From: Reticulascus tulasneorum
Lineage: Eukaryota; Ascomycota; Sordariomycetes; Glomerellales; Reticulascaceae
Reading direction: 5' to 3'
Assembly: GCA_001557505.1 (NCBI GenBank)
Contig: LSAX01000003.1
Coordinates: 2,976,001 to 3,040,000 of the forward strand
Length of the DNA: 64,000 bases
Part shown: in pieces, positions 35,620 through 45,209 of the stretch
How the letters are laid out: every line of letters begins with the position of its first letter
Position numbering within the stretch: the stretch's first letter is position 1
Made by a program: the position numbers and the translations under genes
The notes under the pieces: generated by a model
Seen by the model: the letters and a program-made list of their open reading frames with translations, nothing else
What the model was told of the DNA's origin: nothing
Database searches by the model: none

Positions 35620-36220
35620 ACCCGGGTTTCTTTTCGGTTATGTACGAAGAGCCACACTCACCACATGTCGTGGATGTCAGTCCATTTGGTGTTCCCGACG
35701 GTAAAGGACCAAAATGTATATGTATCAGACAGATGAACACCGGCAGGGACACCCACTACTCAGGATAAATTTCCTCAGGTAGATTAGCTGCATGCCGCTG
35801 TAGAGAGATAAGGCATTCTAAACTGGATTATGTTCTTCAAATTCTTGGGTATAAGTATGGCATGTAGTACCCGGTATCCCTAGCATTACTTTGCTATGAG
35901 GTACCTGAGTAGCCGACCGTCTATGTATCTCACGCTCTCCCTATCTCCCTAATCGTGGAGACGAAACCACGGAGCTCATCAGCCATGCGTGTCCCTACCT
36001 TTGTCCAGTAGTCCGATCCTCTTGCCCTGCCTATCTGTGTGCCACACACAGAGACATGGACTCCTAATCCATCAAGGTTTGTTAAAGAAAGGTAGAAACA
36101 CATACAGTAATACAGTCCGCCAAGGCAGAGATATAGAACAACCAGTGTTGTGCTGGCTCTCTGGCATGTAACAAGTCGAACAGAACCATCATCCCGTCTG
36201 TTGGGAACTAACAGTCCTAT
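35620..36220. other. Convergent intergenic region
   Basis: It lies between the 3' ends of the surface-protein gene (plus) and the F-box/LRR-like gene (minus). No convincing ORF, repeat or RNA gene is visible. Confidence 0.4.
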
Positions 36221-38629
36221 TCAGTCGTCGATGTCACCATGCCACTCACCATCCGTCTCCTCGCCAATGTCAGAGTCCAGGAAATCTTCCATAACGTATT
36301 GCCGTTCCGCGGGTTTCGAGTTGTCGATGACAATGTTCACTACGTTGCAGAGACCTTGAACGAACGCCTGCTTTGCCAGAGGTGGAATGGTATCACCTTT
36401 ACGAGAATCGAAAATGTTGTTCGCGAGATTCTCATTTCCGACGTCCCCATCCGAGCCAAACTCTTCATCATCCGTATCTGGTTCCCTGTATGATCGCCGC
36501 TGAGAGCCAACCACTCGAACGTCCCTCGACGTGCTGCTAGCTGGTGAAGACGGCCCTGATGGTTGGATCGCAATTCGGCCGCTCCGACGAGATGGCTCAG
36601 TCAGCTTTTCAGTCTTCCGCTTCTTGTTCGGCGATGAGACGACTTTCGCCACTTCTTTTGTCTGAAGCGTCCAGCGAGGCTGGGGAGGAACGAAAGGTCG
36701 AAGAAAAACAGCTTCAAGCCTTTCTTGCCAAGATTTGCGGAATTCACTACGCAATCGCCAAGGAATGTCAAGCATCGCCTTAATTGACAAGCTTCTGAGG
36801 TCAAGAAGATTAGGAGCACTGTCGATGAATGATCGCAAGAACATCTCCGCTGCCTCGGTGCTCCATTGTCGAATATTCTCCAGGTCAACCAACTGCAGAG
36901 ATGCTGGCCATCTAGGAACTTGATCAGCGAGAAGAATAAAGTCGTAATTGGGACGTGAATCGTTGTATCCGTCATGGTGTGCGAAACACAAGAAATTCAT
37001 CCGAAGCTCTTTCAGATTCGGGCAGGCGATACCCAGTACTGGTAGGAAGGCAAGATTGAGCGACTGGTTGTGGTGTAGAGTGAGATGTTCGAGCTGATAT
37101 CCGTGTGACAACAAAAAATCGCTGAAGTCTTCAGCCTGGATGTCCCAACAGCTGATTAATTCGAGGTGCTTCAACTTCTTGGGCAACAGTGGCAGTAGGT
37201 AGCTGTTGACCACAGTCGAGGACTCGAAGGCAAGATGCTCCAGCTTCTCTAACGGGGTTATGCAGCCTACCATCAGACGTCGGTAATTCTGATCTTCAGC
37301 TATAATAGCAGGGTCGTCTGCGTTCTTGCTTCGCAAAGACGGTAGCTGGAAATTGACGAAGCGAACTTTGCCAAGGTTGGCGAAAATGGATGTCTGGTGA
37401 AGTTCCCGGATGCGATCCAAGCTAATTCCCGATCCAAGCAACCTCGAGCTCCATTGCCAACTCCGTAACACAGTTACAGACGTCTTGTCACCCGCGGCCT
37501 CGATAGCCGTGGGCGAAACCTCAAGAGCGCGAAAAATATCCTGAGGATATTCCCACCTAATGGTTCTATCCAGCCGACGATAGGGCGCTGCGTCGTCGGG
37601 GTGGAAAAACACGAGCTCACTCAGGCGAGGGAGGTTCTGAATCAGGCCAAGTAGTGACACGCAGCGGCTACTTGAGAGTTTGATGAGCGTGACATCAATA
37701 TGCAGTGACTCAATCTTCGGTCGATAATTGAAGGCTGTCTCGTTTGGTGATCGAGCAAGAAGCGCCACCAAAGTGTTGGCTTTTGTTTCGTCGGACAGTG
37801 GAGGACACCTGTAAAGAACCGTAATCGCAGGATCTGCTAGGGTCTTGCAGGTTCTTGCGGTGCGCAGAAGCCAGTTGGTATCCAGAGTGCCATTATCACT
37901 GTCGCCAGCAGCGTACCGCAGTATCTGGACCCATATCGAGTGCTCGATGCGTGGGTCTGTCCAATCTTGCGCCACTGGCTTTGGCCCTGTTACGACTTTG
38001 ACTAGTCTCTCCTCTTGAACACTGGCTTTCTTGACGGGTTGCGCACGCTTGGCGGCCTTAACAGTCTTGGGAACGTTTCGCGGTTTCGACTTCTGAGGAG
38101 TACGCTTGAATCGCACGTCTGGAGAGGCTGGCTGTTGAACCACTTCCACATCATCCTCATTCTGATCATCATCATCGTTGCCACCATCATTATCGTTATC
38201 TTGCGCATACTGAGTATAGTGGCCGTCGAAGTCATCCTCCTCGTCCGTCTCGTCTTCATAATACCGTACGTCATTACGCTTCCTCTTGCTGCCAGTGTCA
38301 TCTTCTTCAAGATAGGAAGGGATAGAGCGGAGTGGTCTGTTCGATTCGCTGGCTTCTTTGGCTTGACTTCTGGTATTCGAACGAGAGAGTGTGCGTGTTT
38401 GCGATCGAGTTTTGCGGTACATGTCGGGGTGCTCGGACAAGGTCTCTTGAGCAATATCACCGTCTTCGTACTGCGACTTCAGTTTTTTCACCTGTGATAA
38501 AATACGGCTGCCAACCTCATCGGGAGCTAGTTTAGCTAGACGGTATGGATTCCGCCGGGGGGCGGCATGTCGGCGTCGAGAGCTGCGTCGGTTCGTCGCC
38601 TTTGGGGCTGTATTTCGTTGAGCTGCCAT
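36221..38629 (-). CDS. F-box/leucine-rich-repeat-like protein
   Basis: One exon, 802 residues from the ATG at 38629 (MAAQRNTAPKATNRRSS); an ATG at 38674 would add 15 residues. The N-terminal ~200 residues are basic then acidic and disordered. Residues ~225-290 hold an F-box-like start (IEHSIWVQILRYAAGD, TNWLLRTARTCKTLADPAI). LRR-like spacing of Leu follows: IESLHIDVTLIKLSSSRCVS, LIQNLPRLSELVFF, LEKLEHLAFESSTVV, LPKKLKHLELISCW, HGYQLEHLTLHHNQSLN, CPNLKELRMNFL. The C-terminus is acidic. By analogy it may be a substrate adaptor of an SCF ubiquitin ligase; no substrate can be inferred. Confidence 0.75.
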   Translation of the reverse strand: MAAQRNTAPKATNRRSSRRRHAAPRRNPYRLAKLAPDEVGSRILSQVKKLKSQYEDGDIAQETLSEHPDMYRKTRSQTRTLSRSNTRSQAKEASESNRPLRSIPSYLEEDDTGSKRKRNDVRYYEDETDEEDDFDGHYTQYAQDNDNDGGNDDDDQNEDDVEVVQQPASPDVRFKRTPQKSKPRNVPKTVKAAKRAQPVKKASVQEERLVKVVTGPKPVAQDWTDPRIEHSIWVQILRYAAGDSDNGTLDTNWLLRTARTCKTLADPAITVLYRCPPLSDETKANTLVALLARSPNETAFNYRPKIESLHIDVTLIKLSSSRCVSLLGLIQNLPRLSELVFFHPDDAAPYRRLDRTIRWEYPQDIFRALEVSPTAIEAAGDKTSVTVLRSWQWSSRLLGSGISLDRIRELHQTSIFANLGKVRFVNFQLPSLRSKNADDPAIIAEDQNYRRLMVGCITPLEKLEHLAFESSTVVNSYLLPLLPKKLKHLELISCWDIQAEDFSDFLLSHGYQLEHLTLHHNQSLNLAFLPVLGIACPNLKELRMNFLCFAHHDGYNDSRPNYDFILLADQVPRWPASLQLVDLENIRQWSTEAAEMFLRSFIDSAPNLLDLRSLSIKAMLDIPWRLRSEFRKSWQERLEAVFLRPFVPPQPRWTLQTKEVAKVVSSPNKKRKTEKLTEPSRRSGRIAIQPSGPSSPASSTSRDVRVVGSQRRSYREPDTDDEEFGSDGDVGNENLANNIFDSRKGDTIPPLAKQAFVQGLCNVVNIVIDNSKPAERQYVMEDFLDSDIGEETDGEWHGDIDD

Positions 38630-40692
38630 TGTGGCTGGCGAGGAACAGACTGAAAGTGGTTCACGCGTTAGCACATTCTATGGAAGGTGCAGTAGAAGCG
38701 AATGCAAGAAGGACAGAGAGCATGCGGAGATGAAGAGGAAACGGCGAAACACCCTCGGTTCGGCAGGATGGAATGGCTCGGTGCGATGACGTTTGCAGAG
38801 GTGGGAATGCGCCAGGAGACCCTGCACGACTATGGGGGAACATACTTAACCCATGGGCATGTTCTATAATCCTTTGCGGTGAAGAAAATGGGAAGCGCGG
38901 TTTCGACAGCTGGTTTGGGTGGGCTCTGGCGCGAAGAGTTGCGAGATGGTAGTGTTGTCTGTAGACAGAGGGAAGGTCCAGTGGGATGTTGAACTTTGGA
39001 GGGGCAGAAATTTGTCAGCCTTGCGCTAGCGACATGCGTCACCAGGACCCCTGTAAGCAGTTGGTCTGTGCGTTCTTCAAGGTCCTTCTGGGGCTCACGG
39101 CTGCCCGACTGATCTCCGATCATTCACTGATGAGTATATAGGTACGCAGGAAACATATGTTTACTATCTAAATTGCCTGACCTGCTTGGTAGATATCGGC
39201 GTTCTTTTAAAACTCGTGCTCTTATTTGGTGTGTAAATACCGGTTCCGATTCGGTTGAGTTGCCAATGCTGCCTACAAGTATACACAGCACTTGGGACAA
39301 GCAACTCGTTGCGTTCGTCGTTTTTGCCTCCCCAATGGCGCGAGCGCCCATTGTTCATGAGCCAACAAGGGAAGAACCTCGAGAATCTTGTTTGAGTCAT
39401 TGCACCGAGGGATATAGGCCTGAATCAGGTCAGGTATGTATTAGGCGGCTAGCCATCTATGTTTTGTTACGGATCTTGAGTAATAATGTTGCTGAGCTGC
39501 TGGAGATATTCCCCGGTAACCCATCACCATTTGTCACGTACATACTTGGCCGTCCCAGATTATGTGCATGAACTTTGCTCTGCCTCGTGTAGCTTGGGTT
39601 TATTCATGCTCACTTCCGTCAGATGGGAGTCGATATTATATAAGATCGTAACATGGCATGTCACCAGTTTCTGCCATGGATACTCCACCAGTAAGTAGTA
39701 GTATTTAAGCCATGTTAGAGTTAGGAGAGCTTGTCACTCCCAAGCACACCCTCTCCGTTTCGGGGATTTGGAGTGGAGAAGCAAGCGAGGGAGGCATCTC
39801 TTGAATGGGACCTCTGCTTCCGGTGCTTTCTTTGTCTCCTACCCTACCCTCAGGCACACAAGGCAGTTAAGTTGGAAGGATATTACGGTATCTCAGTAAC
39901 ATGCTCTCTTCTCGGTGATAATCGATAAGCTCTGCTGCCCCAGGCTGCCCCAGGCTGCCCAATCAGCGTAGCCTTCTGGAATGCGCTAAGCCGGAAACCC
40001 TGGGCCCCCCCCAATAAACGCGCCTCAGTGGCCTCTTTCTCGCATTGTTACAACGTGCATACCTGGGTAATTACCCCGGGCCCCTGTTGTTTCTTTACAT
40101 CCACGACCAACCAACCAGCAGCCATCACAGATGCTGGTCCCCTGATGCGAGGACGCGTTTTTGGAGTCAAGTTACTATTCGCAACTCTCAGCCTTCCTTC
40201 TTGCATGCCCACTCCACTTCCCCTGCTCACATTGTACAAATCGCATCTCTGCATCTCCAGGAGCTCGCGTGTCATCCGACAAACTGATTGGGATGGTTTT
40301 TTTTTTCCTTTCTTTCTTTACTTTCGGAATTCGCGTCCATCCCCGTCCCGCATCCACCCCAATCATCCTCCACCTGCGACTCATCAAAGCTCTACCTTTT
40401 CGCAGCTCACATTCCTTGTTCTGATTCCTTGATCCCCATCACAGGCAAGCATTGACTGCCAAAGCCAACTTTGGGCAAAGAACCCCTTTGGCGCAACGTC
40501 AATGAGATCGCTCAGACACATCTTTCAATGACTTTCGTCCATTCACCCACATCACCCAGCCTGACTACGGAGGAGAACTTCATTGGGAGACCGAGGTCGA
40601 GCTTCTATTGAACGCCACTGCCCTTGACTTAGCATTTGGTCCAAGCACTGATCAAACTTTAAAAAGTCCCATGTATTTGCTCCCTTTCAGCT
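38630..40692. promoter_or_regulatory. 2-kb divergent region between the F-box/LRR-like gene and suz12
   Basis: It holds both promoters. A direct repeat of CTGCCCCAGG lies at about 39934-39960. A pyrimidine tract (T9 then CCTTTCTTTCTTTACTTTC) at about 40302-40324 lies in what may be the suz12 5' leader. The frames present (for example 39173-39571 plus) have no recognisable content. Confidence 0.45.
39934..39960. repeat. Short tandem repeat of CTGCCCCAGG
   Basis: Two full 10-nt units and a partial third in a row, intergenic. Confidence 0.85.
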
Positions 40693-43030
40693 ATGACGGT
40701 TATAAATGGCCGTAAGCGCAAGCTTCCCTTTCTTCAGAGAAGCTGGTCCCGCGGAATTGGGTTCTGGCAAGCAATGGGGAACGCTCAGTCAACCCCAAAT
40801 GGTACCGCCCTTCCCGGAGAGAAGACTGAGGACAGCCCAGAAGACGAAGACGCCCGGCCCCAGAAGCGCCGCCGACTTGAGCAGCAGGCCACGGAATCGC
40901 CCCCAAAGGATCCCAGCCTGGTTGACCAACTATTTCTCGCTCATGAAGTCGGCGAGGTGCAGAGGACCCTGCGCGTTGAGATTCTGAAAATCATTCACAA
41001 GGATTCGGTCCGGGTTAAACTCGGTGATGTCTTCAACGGCACTGGCAATACGGTCACGCGAGACATCTCGGAAACCAAGGCTCGATGCAAGATCATGCTC
41101 ACGCACACTAGCCAAGGCAGCGAGAACATTTTGCATTGCCAGAGCCAACTCTGCACTATCAAGACGTTCAAGGGAGCCTCCGGCCCGTTGCGTCTGGCAC
41201 GCATCTATCTCCCCCGCCCGTTTCATATCCCGGAGGACAGCATCAAGATCAATCGGGATGACGAAATCGCGTTCGATCTTGCTGATGCTTACACCATCTC
41301 TGTCGAGCTGGAAGCTGCGGGTGACGGTAGCTGGCCGCCGCTAGACGTCGTGTCATTGGACGACTCGGAGATATTCTCTGCACGAAACGCGCCTCCCAGT
41401 CGGTGGGTCTTGACAGCCAGCTTGAGCGGTATCTTCGGCAGGACTCGATCTCACGCTGCTCTTGAAGTAAAGAAGTCGCCAAAGAAAACAGTGGCGACTG
41501 ATTTTTCGATAGACATTGACGCGAGGTGGACCACCGGATTTGAGGCTGGAGCGATCCGGCCTCTAGAGAAAGGAGTTTTGCCGTCCATCACTGTCTCTGG
41601 CCCTCTAGTCGCTACAGGGCGGCCGCTCGATGATCACGTCAATGGCTATGGAGCGGCCACTCATTCCGAGATTCTGCCCAATGGCCTAATCGATAGCCAT
41701 ATCAATGGCGATGCTGCCGATCAAGACGAAGACGATGAGGCAGAGGAAGAGACCACGCCAAATCGGTCACTCAGAACCCGAGAAAGCAAGGTGTACAACC
41801 TGAAACTTCTCAGCGACAAAGCTCAGGGAAAGGAAAAGAAGCGGAGAAAGCGAGACCCTCTGTCTGCGATCGAAGAGGGCCACGTCTCCTACTACCTGCC
41901 AGCCGAACACGTCGGCCTGGACGCCTACCGCTGCGTGACGTGCGGCAACGCACACCAGTCCCTGGTTCAATTGCAAGCCCATCTCATATGTCACCACTCG
42001 GAGTATGACTTCGCGCTGCGGAACACTAATCGTGGCCCTCAATTCCACGTCTCACACCGCTACGACTCCTACTCATTTGCCGGCGAGACGTACCAACTTG
42101 GCCGACCAATCAAGGCCTTTGATCTGGATGCCTTTGCAAGCGGCGACATTTCCTGGATCAATTCACGCTACGGTCCAGAAAACAAAATCACCAATAAGAA
42201 TTACAATAGATCTACCTTTAAGTCGCCTCCAGCCAAAGTGATACAAGTGAGCACTGGGTGTTTCCCTCCAGACTCAATAAGCAGTTACTGACCAAGTACA
42301 TAGAAGTCCAAGAAGCGCGAGAGGCTGCTGGTTCCTGATATCAAGCAACCCCTCTACGATCCTGTGAGCAAGGCTCAGCTGGAACCAGGTACCGAATATC
42401 ACAAGCACAAGGCCAATGACGCGTGGCTCATCCAGTGGCACCGCGATGCCATTGCGGATTTTACCGACATTCCTCCAGAGGAGAGAGAGTTCATACAGGA
42501 GTGGGATGCGTTCATGCTGACGAAGCGTATCTCGTCAGATGTGTATCTCCCGCCGGCATGGGCAAGTTTCGCCAAGGAGAAAGCATCTTGGCTCGTCGCC
42601 TCACAGACTCGAATGATGGAGTTTGGGAAACACTTGTCATACTTGCTAGCTCGGAATGCGCTGGACGATAAGACCGTCGAGAAAGCATTCAGGTATATTG
42701 CTGACGCGAGGGAAAAGATGAACCAAGAGAGGCAAAATGGCCAAGACTCTACGCACAAGCAGTCGCCCAAGGGGAGCCAAGCTCGCAAGAGCGCTGGTGG
42801 ATGCCAGGCGTGTGGGCGACCCGTAATGGGGCCAAGACTGCTCATATGTGCCAATCCGGTAAGCATTAATCGGGGATTACATTATCGAGTCGGGCGCTGA
42901 CAAAGTACAGGACTGCGGGAAACGGCTTTACCACTCGGACTGCATCAGCGAGAATGCAAAAATGAGCGTCGAGGAGCCAGATTGGACCTGCAACGACTGT
43001 GTCGACATACCTGTGGCGCTACGGACTTAG
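40693..43030 (+). CDS. suz12: Polycomb repressive complex 2 subunit Su(z)12 (VEFS-box protein)
   Basis: Exons 40693-42246, 42304-42858 and 42911-43030 give 742 residues from the first ATG, or 715 from the ATG at 40774 (MGNAQSTPNG). A C2H2 finger lies at about residue 413 (YRCVTCGNAHQSLVQLQAHL ending in ICHH). The VEFS box follows in exon 2: QPLYDPVSKAQLEPGTEY, DAWLIQWHRDAIADFTDI, EREFIQEWDAFMLTKRI, WLVASQTRMMEFGKHLSYLL. A PHD-like zinc module closes the protein: CQACGRPV, LLICANPDCGKRLYHSDC, WTCNDC. Su(z)12 with Eed and an E(z)-type methyltransferase deposits H3K27 methylation, known in Neurospora and Fusarium and absent from Aspergillus. The middle is acidic (DQDEDDEAEEE) with a basic NLS-like KEKKRRKRD. 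Confidence 0.9.
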
Positions 43031-43381
43031 GGAGTTCATCGCGTCAAGGCCAGGAGAGGCCGGAGGAAGAAGACCGTGAAGAGCATGAACGCTGATATGT
43101 GTCTCTAGAGATTTTGCCCGCGCTGAACTGCATACCTTTTGGTGGGCGTGTCATAAATACCTATGTAATTTGTTCGTGTACATAGCTGAGGGGTTTAGAA
43201 ACAAAGATCGTCGGGGCCTGAAAGTGAAGGGATAGGCTGGCGAAACTAGAACTTGGTGCTTATTCTTCACTTTTAACCCAGACCGCAAAAAGGCTTCCAG
43301 ATCTTACGGAATCAGTACAACATCTCCATCCATGTCAAGCTCATGAGACCCAAGCCCCTAGTAGAATCCCAATTTCCCAAA
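43031..43381. other. Convergent intergenic region
   Basis: About 350 nt between the 3' ends of suz12 and the minus-strand surface-protein gene. Nothing else seen. Confidence 0.4.
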
Positions 43382-44387
43382 CTAACCCTTCTCCACTGGA
43401 GATACGGGCACTTTCGCTCCTCCCACAGGCTCAGAGCTCAGCTCCGCTGCCCGTGGATAGGTATTCCCGACGCCAATCTCATGTGCTTCTAATCCCGTGC
43501 TCATCTCAACCAGGCCTTTGCCTCCCAGCTCAGGTGTCTCTGATTCCGTGCTCATCTCAACCAAACCTTTGCCTCCCAGTTCAGGTGTCTCTGATTCCGT
43601 GCTCATCTCAACCAGACCTTTGCCCTCCAGCTCAGGTTTCAGCCACGGGTCCGCGACATGAGGCACATCGTTGCTACGCGCCCCGGCTTTACCCCTACGG
43701 TAGAAGAAGATGGCGCAAGCCCCGAGTAGCGAAAGGACTACGATTGTAACGGCCACACCAATTCCAGCTTTTGCGCCGGTGCTCAGTCCAGAACTTGGTG
43801 GGGAGGCTGTGGATGTCGTTGTACCGGACGAAGAGGCTGTGGATGTCGTTGTACCGGACGGGGAGGAGATCGACGATGATGACTACGGATATTCAGTAAC
43901 TCTCGATAAATCCCGTCAGATCTGGAGCGAAAGCATTCGACTTTCACACCAGCGCGTCGCCTCAGCAGACGATGACTCACCGTAGCGGCGATAAACTGCC
44001 ACTCTATAGAATAGTTGGGGATGCCAGTTTGGTCTACAATCTGGAACGAGTAGAAATCAGACACCAATCCGTCAGGCGGCGTCCACGTGAACGAGTTGCC
44101 GGGAATGTCCGCTGCCGGGTTCCCACTGTCAGAATCTCCATTGCTTTTCGGAATTTGATATTCTTGAATCTCCTACATGCAAGAACCGCCACGGTCGTGG
44201 TGGACGCTGGCCCGCCCCTCAGGAGCGTCAGGGTCACGCTGCCGACATTCTCTGCCCATGCTAGAGTAAAAGGGCTGCCTGGCTGGACATCGAAGGAAAG
44301 ATTTATAAATTGAACAGCAGTACATGATCCGGAGATGGACAAAATCGTCAGGAGCCATGCCCACGCACGACACCATGTAGTGTGCAT
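43382..44387 (-). CDS. Single-pass surface protein with Kre9/Knh1-like N-terminal domain
   Basis: Proposed exons 44387-44177, 44135-43981 and 43882-43382 give 288 residues. A signal peptide (AWLLTILSISGSCTA) precedes a domain with the pattern VQFINLSFDVQPGSPFTLAW, SVTLTLLRGG, NSFTWTPPDGLVSDFYSFQI, typical of fungal Kre9/Knh1-family N-terminal domains. A Ser/Thr stalk contains two SSGTTTSTAS units. A transmembrane helix follows (IGVAVTIVVLSLLGACAIFF) with RR-K on the inner side and a cytosolic tail of three 17-residue repeats (KGLVEMSTESETPELGG). The GTGAGT junction at 43980 is secure; the first intron (44176-44136) is only 41 nt and its boundaries are tentative. The role is probably cell-surface sensing or wall-related, inferred from architecture alone. 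Confidence 0.68.
43496..43640 (-). repeat. Three 51-nt (17-codon) tandem repeats in the cytosolic tail
   Basis: Successive units encode KGLVEMSTESETPELGG with few changes; the third copy ends in STGLEAHE. Boundaries are approximate. Confidence 0.85.
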
Positions 44388-45209
44388 TTCTTTTCTGCCG
44401 AACTTTTGTCTCTCGACAAGACCGAAACAGCAAGAAATACAAAAAAAAGCTACTGCGTAACTAAGAGACGGCTTCGGTCGCCCCCTTATTCAATTTCTTC
44501 TGCCTAGGCTCTCTGTGCCTCGATATCACCTCACGCGCCACCTCGCCCCCTCTCCAGCTGAATCAAATCATTCATGGGACGGGTTGTATTCTACTGGTGG
44601 TGGCTTGAGGGGGCAGGTCTGCATGAGCGGGGGCCGAATTCTTCTTATTTGTGTAACATAGATAAGGTAGTATCTTAAGTTCTTTGTTACACCATGTTAT
44701 AAGCTTATTGGCCATGGTCCAGCCTTGTATAAGAATGCATAAACCCTTATTTTTGTAATGTAGACCTAAATAAGTTTTAGATGCTTTACTTTATATAACT
44801 AGCTACTTAGCTTAAGCACGTCATTTGATGGCAGTCGATTGTGGCCGGTGGTGCATGCCTACTGGGAATTCCGTATATACATATCATCCTCACTTTCTTT
44901 TGGGACTCACTATGTTTCATCCTTTGGTATTACCCATATGATAAGGGCCTAGGGACAAAGATATGGTCCGGAAACTTGGTCTTGGGCGATAGGGGACTTA
45001 TAAAAGCCCAGGTTTAAGATACGGCCTCGCCAGGCGAATGTTGTAGCAAATTGCTTGATCTTCCCTGTTTATTACAAAATATTGGACAGACCGAGTCTCT
45101 CCAACCCGAGAGAATTAACAAAGACACAGCCGGTTTTCATGCCCAACATCCAAAACGCCTCTTGATGGAAACACAGTCCCGTCCTGGACCACTTATTTAG
45201 CTGCCTGTG
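44388..45209. other. Intergenic region with an AT-rich island
   Basis: It lies between the surface-protein gene start (44387, minus) and the SF3B2 gene end (45210, minus). The part at about 44640-44830 is clearly AT-rich, with repeated TTAAG, ATAAG and CTTAAG words. No ORF. It could be a decayed repeat or simply an AT-rich promoter. Confidence 0.45.

Noticed and set aside
39173..39571. 132-codon plus-strand frame between the F-box/LRR-like gene and suz12
   Set aside because: No signal peptide, domain or compositional bias; probably chance.
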